The notes under the pieces were generated by a model. The model saw nothing but the letters and a program-made list of their open reading frames with translations. It did not search any database and had not been told where the DNA came from. From a virus: DNA of 34,005 nucleotides. Within the stretch, counting starts at the first letter, position 1. Each line of letters begins with the position of its first letter. Location: positions 1 through 34,005 of IMG/VR virus record IMGVR_UViG_3300017727_000066. One strand, written 5' to 3'. This document shows positions 1 to 6,872 of the stretch, in pieces. A program made the translations under genes and the position numbers.

Positions 1-761
1 ACACGTTCTACAAGTTTGTGTACAAGAGATTCCTTAACACCCATGTTACTGTTTACTTCAATTTGTATATGAGGTTTAGGATTTGCTTCAAGTTCATCAA
101 ACAAACGCCAAGTACTTTTGTGCATTAAAGGTTCGCCACCAGTAATACGTAAGATGTTTAGTGTCTTACTAACTTCAGGCCACCACTTCCACCATGCTTC
201 TACATATGGATTAGTTTCTTCTTCATAAAGTTCAAACCAATCAATGTCATTACGGTGTGCTGATACATCTGTGTACGGACCTTCTTTTTTAATTTCATTA
301 AAGTATCTACTACTAAATTTAGGGTGACAGTATCCGCATTTAAAATTACATTCATTACTAAAGTTTACTTCAATATATTCAGGATTAATATTATAATCCC
401 ACGGATTGTTTTTTATCTCTTCGATACGTTTAGGTGTGTATATACTTGTTGTTTTAATATGCCTATCACTGATGTAGTCTTTACCCATACATTCAATGTT
501 CCAACAATATTGACAACCGCTTGGCTTCTCTCCGGCAAGCATTTGTTTACGTTCTTGTTTCTTTTGCGGAGTATTATGTAATTGACTTGGATTATCAATT
601 AAACCTTCGAGTGGTATTTTATGCGGAGCAGGGTGATAACAACTGTGTGTTTCTCCTGTTTGCAAATATATTGTTACATGGTGCCATTTAGCCAAGCAGA
701 ATGTAGGCGAGATTTTATCTGCCTCTGGCATTATTTTTTTAATTTGTTCTACTTCGCTCAT
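1..761 (-). CDS. Radical SAM protein (twitch/SPASM-like), 3' end cut by window edge
   Basis: The frame is open from an ATG at 761 to the window edge, giving 253 visible residues without a stop. The cluster CNFKCGYC holds the CxxxCxxC cysteines (C138, C142, C145) that bind the radical SAM 4Fe-4S cluster, and TGGEPL at about 207-212 is the usual SAM-contacting GGEP motif. Five more cysteines come before the core (C22, C41, C83, C86, C91), in contexts such as SCYHP and GCQYCW. These resemble the extra cysteines of twitch/SPASM-type enzymes, which bind auxiliary clusters in peptide-modifying members. Such genes are known from marine T4-like phages, but the substrate is unknown. The start overlaps the stop of the upstream membrane-protein gene as ATGA, which implies translational coupling. 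The family is clear; the role in modifying a virion or host protein is inference. Confidence 0.93.
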   Translation of the reverse strand, partial: MSEVEQIKKIMPEADKISPTFCLAKWHHVTIYLQTGETHSCYHPAPHKIPLEGLIDNPSQLHNTPQKKQERKQMLAGEKPSGCQYCWNIECMGKDYISDRHIKTTSIYTPKRIEEIKNNPWDYNINPEYIEVNFSNECNFKCGYCHPKFSSRYFNEIKKEGPYTDVSAHRNDIDWFELYEEETNPYVEAWWKWWPEVSKTLNILRITGGEPLMHKSTWRLFDELEANPKPHIQIEVNSNMGVKESLVHKLVER

Positions 762-1003
762 TGAATCCAGTTATAAATTCCACGCATGGCAAGTACCAAA
801 TAAAATAATTCCATTAATGCTCTTGGTGTGTCACCATCTTTCCAACCCATATAAATCCAAATGATGCAACTAAAACATGCAACACCCCAGCCTATGGCTT
901 GCCAAGAAGGATCACCTCCACTTAAAATAAATGCAGACGCCATAGCAAGAAAAAATCCTAACCATCGCCATCCGTTAATATTATGATAGTATCTAATTTT
1001 CAT
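758..1003 (-). CDS. Small three-helix membrane protein
   Basis: The 81 residues contain three hydrophobic segments, at about 12-27, 34-54 and 62-80, rich in Trp and Tyr. A short charged loop, GWKDGDTPRA, lies between the second and third. The layout recalls very short three-helix transporter-like proteins (SemiSWEET or PnuC fragments), but no diagnostic motif is visible, so function is unassigned. It would sit in the host inner membrane. The gene overlaps its upstream glycosyltransferase-like neighbour by four bases (ATGA) and its downstream radical SAM neighbour by four bases (ATGA). It is therefore probably translated with them and may anchor or serve the same pathway. That it is a real gene is well supported by this tight packing; the topology is a reading of hydrophobicity by eye. 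Confidence 0.8.
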   Translation of the reverse strand: MKIRYYHNINGWRWLGFFLAMASAFILSGGDPSWQAIGWGVACFSCIIWIYMGWKDGDTPRALMELFYLVLAMRGIYNWIQ

Positions 1004-1893
1004 TTTCGTCTAATTACCCTATCTCCGTTTACATAAACATGTTTAAAAAACTTGCTTTGCTCTTTGTCTAATGCTCGTGTACTTATCGGTAAGTCAAATG
1101 CGTTTTGTAAATGTTCGCCAAGATTAAATATCTCTTCTTCACATTGTCCTTTGTCAAACGAATCGTACAAGTCATTCCAGTATTTGTTTAAGTATTCAAA
1201 ATCTCTTGTCTGTGTATGGTCCCAATCAGTAAGCATTGTTTTATAACAACCCTCTCTTGCACCCATAATACTCCATAATCCATTTGTAACATCTGCACCC
1301 ACTTGCATCCACACCAGTAATCTATGATAATTCTGCCACCATAGTTCACTAAAGTCTTTAATAACTTTACCTTGATCTAAACTCATCTTAACACCCTCAC
1401 GGAAACCTGCTCTCCATGCTTGTTGTGGTGTTGAACTTATAATACTTGTTGAGTAGTTTTGATTAAGTTGATAGTAGTTGTCAAAGTAACAAAACTCAAT
1501 ACTTGTTTGATCAGTTCCGTCTGTGTTTTCATGTGTTTGCATATTCTTAACAAACTCTTTAGTCCACATTTTTAAACTGCCGTTACCATACATTAGTCCG
1601 TTGACATCAATTTTACCACACCAACTAAACTGGTAATCATCATCTACACCTAATTTGTCTAAGTCTAACACTACTTCTATAAATTTAGGATCAATAATAG
1701 TGTCACCGTCTACAGTAACAAAGTGTTTTGTATCGGATAAGTCTGCACAGGCTTTGTGTGCGGCGTCTGAACCTTCTACACCATGTACACGTTTTGCCCA
1801 CGGCACTTTGCGTTTTAGGTCTGCCCAGTTTTCTTCAGCATTAGGTTCGTCATAACTTAAAAAGATAATATCCTGTTCAGCGATTTTAATCAT
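1000..1893 (-). CDS. Glycosyltransferase-like protein with DGD motif
   Basis: The protein has 297 residues. The N-terminal ~75 residues read like the nucleotide-sugar half of a GT-A fold. A hydrophobic strand (DIIFLSYDEPN) is followed by alternating segments and FVTVDGDTIIDP, in which D62-G63-D64 is a candidate metal and sugar-nucleotide binding DxD. The C-terminal half is rich in aromatic residues (SELWWQNYHRLLVWMQ) and I do not recognise it. The start at 1893 has a good ribosome binding site (GGAG seven bases before ATG) and overlaps the upstream gene by eight bases. It is unlike the two DTD proteins encoded upstream except for the general fold signature. A role in glycosylating virion proteins or altering host surface polysaccharide is inferred from neighbours. 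It could instead be a non-catalytic nucleotide-sugar binding relative. Confidence 0.62.
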   Translation of the reverse strand: MIKIAEQDIIFLSYDEPNAEENWADLKRKVPWAKRVHGVEGSDAAHKACADLSDTKHFVTVDGDTIIDPKFIEVVLDLDKLGVDDDYQFSWCGKIDVNGLMYGNGSLKMWTKEFVKNMQTHENTDGTDQTSIEFCYFDNYYQLNQNYSTSIISSTPQQAWRAGFREGVKMSLDQGKVIKDFSELWWQNYHRLLVWMQVGADVTNGLWSIMGAREGCYKTMLTDWDHTQTRDFEYLNKYWNDLYDSFDKGQCEEEIFNLGEHLQNAFDLPISTRALDKEQSKFFKHVYVNGDRVIRRK

Positions 1894-2449
1894 TTATGAC
1901 TCCTGTGCTATAACTATTGAACAACTTATTAGTATATAAGTCGTATTGTTTTATTATAACATCATCTTGGTCAAATTGCAAGTCTAAATTTGCATCTGAC
2001 AAGTTAAATTTTAATGTTCTATGCAGTTTATATGGATCGTTTTTATCTACAACACTAAAATTCTTAATCGTTTGTAGTGTTACAGTATTCTTTTCTAATG
2101 TTTTAGCAAATAGTGTACCAAACTGTAGTTGCCATGTTTTAGTTTTGTAATTTTTAATAACATTAATGTCTGCTTCTATATTATTAGGTATCTTGTATAT
2201 ACTATTGTTAACATTGTATTCAAAACGTTCTTCTTCATGTACATTAACAAGTTCATACATGGTTGATGTTGGATTAAATTGAACTTTATAGTGTAAGAAG
2301 TTTTCCGAGCCGTCTAATAGTCCTGCTACTGCTTTTGGATCTACTTCAATATGCTGTTTTGTTGGGTATGAAGTAATCGTTAGGATACTTCCTGTCTTAG
2401 AATCAAACTCTATATATGTTTGTACTTCATCTTTATGCATATCTGTCAT
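1886..2449 (-). CDS. Hypothetical phage protein
   Basis: I do not recognise this 187-residue protein. It is hydrophilic, has no signal peptide, membrane segment or cysteine cluster, and is rich in Lys, Asn, Asp and aromatic residues in alternating beta-like patterns. The frame stays open upstream to a TTG at 2512, but that would overlap the previous gene by 80 bases. The ATG at 2449 is preferred because GGATAA lies six bases upstream and the overlap shrinks to 17 bases. It sits between two glycosyltransferase-like genes and overlaps the next by eight bases, so it probably belongs to the same translational unit. An accessory role there is possible but not shown. Confidence 0.7.
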   Translation of the reverse strand: MTDMHKDEVQTYIEFDSKTGSILTITSYPTKQHIEVDPKAVAGLLDGSENFLHYKVQFNPTSTMYELVNVHEEERFEYNVNNSIYKIPNNIEADINVIKNYKTKTWQLQFGTLFAKTLEKNTVTLQTIKNFSVVDKNDPYKLHRTLKFNLSDANLDLQFDQDDVIIKQYDLYTNKLFNSYSTGVIND

Positions 2450-3242
2450 AAAACTTATCCGTAAAATCTTTTTCAGTGTAATGAAACACTGTATCTTGTA
2501 AATGACCACCAACTCTTAACTGTGCTTCATTGTTAACAAAACAACTTACACGATCTTGCCATTTCTTTGTTTGTGTTTTCCATGTTTGTACATAAGGTTT
2601 CATATGTACAAAAGTTGGAAACGCTAAAGTCTTGTTTGTAACTTTGTTTTCTACACCTAACATCTTAATTGCAATACTTGTACATACATCTACACTGGCA
2701 ATCTTTTGCATACGCTTGGGTGCATACTTTTCATAACACTCTTCCCAGTGTTTCATTGTGTATTCTAATGCATGATAAAACTCTTTTGCAAAGTCAGACT
2801 TTTTAAAGTAGTGCAATGCAACATAAATGTTGGGTAAGTTGTTTGCTTCAAACATTTTCCTATAATATGTTGCATTAAGTTTACATTGTTTATAATCTGT
2901 AACGTTTGTTGTATAGAAAACTTCATAATTTTGCATTAAGTTCCACCAATTAGATAAGTTATGACACACTAACATGTCTGTGTCTAATACAAATGTACTG
3001 TCATATGGACATGCATGGTATATCTTCCAACGGTTTTGAACTTTCCACTTGTGTTCTTCTGCTTTATCTTCCCACGGTATAGGTACAATATCATCGAATA
3101 GTTCTGTACGCTCTACATTGTCATTAGTAATTAAACAAATCTTACTATCTGGATTAGTTTTCCTAATACTCAATGCTAATAATTCTGCTTGACGTATATA
3201 ATTGTATTCACTATTTTGTGCAAGGAAAGTAAAATTAGGCAT
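2433..3242 (-). CDS. Glycosyltransferase-like protein with DTD motif (copy 2)
   Basis: The 269 residues show a GT-A/GT8-like layout: a beta strand at the N-terminus (NFTFLAQNSEYNYIRQAELL), a middle strand (SKICLITND), then STFVLDTDMLV with D87-T88-D89 as the candidate metal-binding DxD. Histidines near the C-terminus (FVHMKPY, TVFHYTEKD) could complete a metal site. The next gene upstream has the same layout with VLDTDYIV, so the two are probably ancient tandem paralogues. I choose the ATG at 3242, with AGGAAGGG nine bases upstream. The TTG two codons earlier sits only about three bases after that site. The gene overlaps its upstream neighbour by eight bases. Donor and acceptor are unknown. 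Marine phages often carry such genes near fibre genes. Confidence 0.66.
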   Translation of the reverse strand: MPNFTFLAQNSEYNYIRQAELLALSIRKTNPDSKICLITNDNVERTELFDDIVPIPWEDKAEEHKWKVQNRWKIYHACPYDSTFVLDTDMLVCHNLSNWWNLMQNYEVFYTTNVTDYKQCKLNATYYRKMFEANNLPNIYVALHYFKKSDFAKEFYHALEYTMKHWEECYEKYAPKRMQKIASVDVCTSIAIKMLGVENKVTNKTLAFPTFVHMKPYVQTWKTQTKKWQDRVSCFVNNEAQLRVGGHLQDTVFHYTEKDFTDKFYDRYA

Positions 3243-4068
3243 TAGCAATTTCCCTTCCTAAACTAAACTTGTTCATTATATGTAAATTTATACCTTGTGT
3301 ACGAATTAACGTATATTCTCCTATACGATCTTGTTTTTCTACAAGTAGTGTAAATGAATCGTCTTTAATTTTTTGTAATATATCTTTGCCTGTACTATAA
3401 ACCATTTTACCGGGTAATTCTTTTGTATACCCCATAATATGATTTGCAATACTAAATGCAATATCATTTCTAAATACTGTTGTTGTAACTTGATACAAGT
3501 TACGATAGTGTTCGTAATGTTCTTTTATATGTTTTACAAGATTAAAAAATGCTTCATTGCGATCTGACTTATCAAATATAATACATGTCGCCCACCAAAA
3601 GTCTATTGATGTTTCACTAATTAATTCAAACTCACTTGTATCTCTCCAACCACTAATATCCATTGACTTTTTATACATCATAAGTTCGTGCGGTAACGTC
3701 ATTGCATGTGCAAGTAAATCATTGCTTACAATGTAGTCAGTGTCTAACACTAAAGTTCTATCATAAGGAGTTAAGTCGTAACTATCACTTCTATTAAAGT
3801 TTTTAAACTCTAATACTTTTTTAGATAAACTTCCGTCTTGATATGTTTTACGATTTTTATATTCTATAGATGATGAAACAATTTTATCAAATACTTCTTT
3901 TCCGTTGTAAAATTTTACAACACGTTCTACATCATCTGTTACAAGTGTGGTAGGTAAGTTTAAGTACTTTTTAATTCTCTTTGCAAGGAACCGAGCCTGC
4001 GATACGTAATCAACTTGCTCATTATTGAATGCAAATAAAAGTACTCCACTATTCATTAACCAATCCAT
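3235..4068 (-). CDS. Glycosyltransferase-like protein with DTD motif (copy 1)
   Basis: The 277 residues resemble the downstream DTD protein in order of elements: a first strand (GVLLFAFNNEQVDYVSQARF), a second strand with TLVTDD, and YDRTLVLDTDYIVSNDLL, where D109-T110-D111 is the putative DxD. A Trp pair follows (SIDFWWATCIIFD). A late histidine (INLHIMNKF) may correspond to the C-terminal metal ligand seen in GT8-type enzymes, though alignment is needed. The start at 4068 overlaps the previous gene by 20 bases. A second ATG at 4056 would reduce the overlap to eight bases, matching other junctions in this cassette. Neither has a strong ribosome binding site, so the start is uncertain by four residues. 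The fold is likely; catalytic activity and substrate are inferred. Confidence 0.62.
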   Translation of the reverse strand: MDWLMNSGVLLFAFNNEQVDYVSQARFLAKRIKKYLNLPTTLVTDDVERVVKFYNGKEVFDKIVSSSIEYKNRKTYQDGSLSKKVLEFKNFNRSDSYDLTPYDRTLVLDTDYIVSNDLLAHAMTLPHELMMYKKSMDISGWRDTSEFELISETSIDFWWATCIIFDKSDRNEAFFNLVKHIKEHYEHYRNLYQVTTTVFRNDIAFSIANHIMGYTKELPGKMVYSTGKDILQKIKDDSFTLLVEKQDRIGEYTLIRTQGINLHIMNKFSLGREIANA

Positions 4069-4396
4069 CTACAGATCTACTTGTTTCAAGTTTGCTGTAG
4101 TCTTTGTGATAGTTGTTTAGTGCAACATAATATTTGTCTGTAATATTATCGTAAAAATCTGATATGTCATCAATAAAGATAGGAGTGTCAGTGTCATCAA
4201 TTAACACAGATGAATCTTGATCAGTTGACTGTAATGTGTAAACATAGTTAATCAACTCTTTGTTAATTGTAAATTGTCCGCCTTGAAAGAAGTATATAGA
4301 CTCTGTAACAAACTTTTCCTTCAAAACTCTCCTTTGGTTATTAAGAGTTGCGGAATAGTTTCCAAATTCTAAGGCTTTTGATAGTTTCTCGTCCAT
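4049..4396 (-). CDS. Small conserved-type phage protein of unknown function
   Basis: The 115-residue acidic protein has a basic N-terminal helix-like stretch (LNNQRRVLKEKF), then YFFQGGQFTINKELINYVY, then an acidic middle (VLIDDTDTPIFIDDISDFYD) and a C-terminal SRSVDGLV. I recall similar small proteins beside fibre genes in T4-like marine phages, but I cannot name a function. There is no signal peptide or membrane segment. No ribosome binding site is evident before the ATG at 4396; instead a 15-base inverted repeat abuts the start codon. It is the first gene after the structural block and overlaps the first glycosyltransferase-like gene. It could be a chaperone or assembly factor for the fibres, which is speculation. 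Confidence 0.78.
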   Translation of the reverse strand: MDEKLSKALEFGNYSATLNNQRRVLKEKFVTESIYFFQGGQFTINKELINYVYTLQSTDQDSSVLIDDTDTPIFIDDISDFYDNITDKYYVALNNYHKDYSKLETSRSVDGLVNE

Positions 4397-4410
4397 AGTA
4401 ATATTTACTA
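4396..4410 (-). repeat. Inverted repeat abutting the start of the 115-residue gene
   Basis: Six-base arms (TAGTAA and TTACTA) flank a three-base centre. The repeat touches the start codon of the gene at 4049-4396 and replaces any visible ribosome binding site. It also contains GTAAATA, a weak match to the ATAAATA boxes elsewhere. It may be an operator-like site, a degenerate late promoter or chance in AT-rich DNA. Confidence 0.3.
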
Positions 4411-4422
4411 TGTAATTAGAGA

Positions 4423-5343
4423 TTAAAGAGTATTTGTGGTATTAAATGTAGGAGAAGTTAAAGAAACTCTTGATCCTGTAGGCAGTCTTTCGCCAACTAC
4501 ACTTTGTAGTGTACCTGTTACTGATTCATCTTGCGGGTTAAATGCACCATCGTTGTTTGTGTCATCACCTACATCATCATCTCTGAATTGAATAGTAAAT
4601 TGGATTGTAGTTGAATTAAGTTCTTTTGCTTTGATATTATAATCGTTTTCAGTATAAACACCTGTACCATCTTTTTGGAATATAAGTTGGTCTGTAGCAG
4701 TCATATCAAAGTTACCAATGTTAAATGACGTCCCTGGTGAACTTCCAACTGATGTACAGTTTTCTGATTTAAATAATACTGTTCCCATGTTTGCTAACAA
4801 TGAATTCCAATCGTTGTTCTTACCATTTGAAGACGCTGGATCTAAATCAGCAGTAAATCTAATTTCACCGCCTGCATTAAAAAAGTGTCTACGTACATCT
4901 GCTGAAGCAAAAGTTACTGTTGCAATATGATCAACTATTCCTGACCATGAATTTGTTCTTGATGTATTTGTTTTGTTTGCTGTAATTGTGCTTTGTGAAG
5001 TATCAGCAGTATAAATTACGTCTTTGTTTGTTTCAATTAGTGTTGCTAAATCTTCGTATTGTAAGATACCTTTTGCAGTACCTGTGTCAGTAGCATCTTC
5101 TTCAATAACATCACCTGCCGCAATTGACGCTAATGAATTAGGAACACTACCTACTTGGTGTACTCTTGCATTAATCAAGTCAGTATAAAGCGTGGACATG
5201 TGTCCTGAATCAATAGTAGTGTCTGCCGCAACTTGCGAACTTGCTAAAACTTGTCCGTATCCGAACTGTCCAGCACCATTGCCCATTACGTTTGCTACTG
5301 TTGACTGTAATGTATTATATCTTGCCGCTGTGATTATAGCCAT
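4423..5343 (-). CDS. Probable virion structural protein after the fibre genes
   Basis: The 306-residue protein begins MAIITAARYNTLQSTVANVMG and continues GAGQFGYGQVLASSQV. This opening resembles a family of marine T4-like phage structural proteins that I recall but cannot name with certainty. The N-terminal ~100 residues look helical. The rest is rich in Thr, Ser, Asn and Asp with alternating beta-like segments (NSWSGIVDHIATVTF, FNAGGEIRFTADLD) typical of fibre or baseplate-associated domains. A calcium-loop-like acidic stretch (DDDVGDDTNNDGAF) lies near residue 255. The start has a good ribosome binding site (GAGGAAG) and follows the 492-residue fibre gene by 17 bases. It probably binds or extends a fibre, or it is a neck or tail accessory. 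No enzyme motif is present. Confidence 0.72.
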   Translation of the reverse strand: MAIITAARYNTLQSTVANVMGNGAGQFGYGQVLASSQVAADTTIDSGHMSTLYTDLINARVHQVGSVPNSLASIAAGDVIEEDATDTGTAKGILQYEDLATLIETNKDVIYTADTSQSTITANKTNTSRTNSWSGIVDHIATVTFASADVRRHFFNAGGEIRFTADLDPASSNGKNNDWNSLLANMGTVLFKSENCTSVGSSPGTSFNIGNFDMTATDQLIFQKDGTGVYTENDYNIKAKELNSTTIQFTIQFRDDDVGDDTNNDGAFNPQDESVTGTLQSVVGERLPTGSRVSLTSPTFNTTNTL

Positions 5344-5360
5344 TTCTTACTTCCTCTATT

Positions 5361-6839
5361 CTATACTTTCAAGAATGTTTCTACTAATTTTTCTTCGTGT
5401 CTATCGTTTGACTCTAAAGCAATACCAATTAAGTCACCTTCGTCTGCTTTTTGTGCAGTACCGTTAGCGCCTACGTATAGTTTGTCGCCTTTGTTAACAG
5501 GTCCCATAACTCTTACTGGAACTCTACCTTTAAGTGCAACTGCTTGTCCGTCTGCTTCTGCATTCATTAAGTATGCAGGCTTAGAACTAATAACACCAAT
5601 TGGCATGTCTGTCATTGGGCACCAAGTTGCTTCACTACCTTCGTCAGCGCCTATTGTCATAATAGTTCCTACTGGATACTGATCGTCTGTTGTGTATTTC
5701 TCTGCCAAGTCAGCATATTTTGCTGAACTTGCAATACCTTGGAAGTTGTTAGCAAATAAGTCACCGTTTGAATCTCTAACTGCAACTGTATCGTTAGTTG
5801 CTGATGTACTTGCTGTTCTATTATTAGATCCAACAACCATTGCGTTTGCACTTGTTGCTGTACCGTTAAATGTTGTTGCCCATACATCACTAAATTTTAG
5901 TGAACTACTACCAATGTTAAATGTAGTATTAGCACCTGGGAAAATACCCTCTGCTTTAAACTGTACTGGCTCTGTTGATTGTGCTGACGAATTATCAACT
6001 TTAAATCTAATTACAGTACCAACATCGTTACTAATAACTGCTTGGTTTCCGTTTTCAATTTTAACTGATAAGTCATTTGAGTCACCAACTGTATAACCTG
6101 CGTCTGCAAATCTTACAACTTCAGAAAATGAAGTTACTGCTCCTGGAACTGATACAACGTATTCGCTTGCCGCTCTACCGCCTAATTTCTCTGCGTTAGT
6201 TGCTGTACCCCAGAATCTATGTGCTGTTGATGTAACACCTTGCTGTGCATTAGTAGTATTCTTTAAAGTCATACCTTGATGAATTACATCGAAACCTGTT
6301 ATGGCGTTGTTCGGGACAGTTGAGTCGATTGTAAAGTCAGCGGCACTTAATACCACTACTATTTCATCATTGATAGTACCTTTAATTACTGTTCTTTGTA
6401 CGTTTGCAATGTCTGTTACTGAATCAGTAACAAATGATGTTGTTGTTGCACCTTGTGACTGTGGACCAATTAGTACAAATCCTGCACCAGTGTTCGCATA
6501 CAACTGATTGTTTGCGTTATCCCACCAAAAGTCACCTTCAGTTAGTCCTGATGGTTGACTTGCACTTACTTCTGCTCCACCAGTTGTTCTAAATTTTGTT
6601 CCGTCATAGAACTTTAATTTGCTCGTTCCTGAGTCAAACCAAAGTTGACCGCTAATTGCTCTGGATGGTGCATTCGCACTTGAGAAGTTCTCAAGCAAAT
6701 GAACGAAGTTTTCGTTCTGAATTTCGCCATATCCAGCGTAGTTTTTACCAACAAGTTTAAGATCAGTAGTTTGATTGACTGTGCCGTCTTCAACTACTGC
6801 AATCTGGCTACCGTCGGTTTTGTTAATAATGTATGCCAT
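5361..6839 (-). CDS. Tail fibre protein 3 (492 residues)
   Basis: The first ~128 residues repeat the module found at the start of the two fibre proteins encoded upstream (GE-NENFV-LLENFS, then GQLWFD, then LKFYDGTKF), with a second GDFWWDNANNQLY unit. This module is probably the attachment end. The middle is a Ser/Thr/Asn-rich beta shaft containing FNIGSSSLKFSDVWATTFNG, a pattern common in marine phage fibres. The C-terminal ~125 residues form a distinct domain that starts ADLAEKYTTDDQYPVGTIM and carries GRVPVRVMGPVNKGDKLYVG. This tip type is seen in marine phage fibres; its ligand is unknown. A late-promoter-like box (6863-6870) and the ribosome binding site AAGGGG precede the ATG, so this gene may start a new late transcript. 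Confidence 0.88.
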   Translation of the reverse strand: MAYIINKTDGSQIAVVEDGTVNQTTDLKLVGKNYAGYGEIQNENFVHLLENFSSANAPSRAISGQLWFDSGTSKLKFYDGTKFRTTGGAEVSASQPSGLTEGDFWWDNANNQLYANTGAGFVLIGPQSQGATTTSFVTDSVTDIANVQRTVIKGTINDEIVVVLSAADFTIDSTVPNNAITGFDVIHQGMTLKNTTNAQQGVTSTAHRFWGTATNAEKLGGRAASEYVVSVPGAVTSFSEVVRFADAGYTVGDSNDLSVKIENGNQAVISNDVGTVIRFKVDNSSAQSTEPVQFKAEGIFPGANTTFNIGSSSLKFSDVWATTFNGTATSANAMVVGSNNRTASTSATNDTVAVRDSNGDLFANNFQGIASSAKYADLAEKYTTDDQYPVGTIMTIGADEGSEATWCPMTDMPIGVISSKPAYLMNAEADGQAVALKGRVPVRVMGPVNKGDKLYVGANGTAQKADEGDLIGIALESNDRHEEKLVETFLKV

Positions 6840-6862
6840 AGTATATTACCCCTTCATTGTTA

Positions 6863-6870
6863 GTATTTAT
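6863..6870 (-). promoter_or_regulatory. Putative T4-type late promoter box (ATAAATAC)
   Basis: The minus strand reads ATAAATAC in the 33-base gap before the 492-residue fibre gene. A leader follows that carries AAGGGG and leads to the ATG at 6839. T4 late promoters have TATAAATA at -10 and no -35. The same octamer occurs in three other gene-start regions of this window, which supports function. Confidence 0.6.
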
Positions 6871-6872
6871 CG

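Noticed and set aside
324-581. Plus-strand frame of 85 codons near the left edge
   Set aside because: It overlaps the radical SAM gene, whose cluster and GGEP motifs prove the minus-strand reading.
2450-2512. TTG start at 2512 extending the hypothetical protein by 21 residues
   Set aside because: It would overlap the upstream gene by 80 bases, while the ATG at 2449 has a ribosome binding site.
3243-3248. TTG start at 3248 for the second DTD protein
   Set aside because: The ATG two codons later is better spaced from AGGAAGGG.
5692-6096. Plus-strand open frame of 134 codons with hydrophobic stretches
   Set aside because: It is antisense to the third fibre gene; hydrophobicity comes from complementing Thr/Asn-rich codons.
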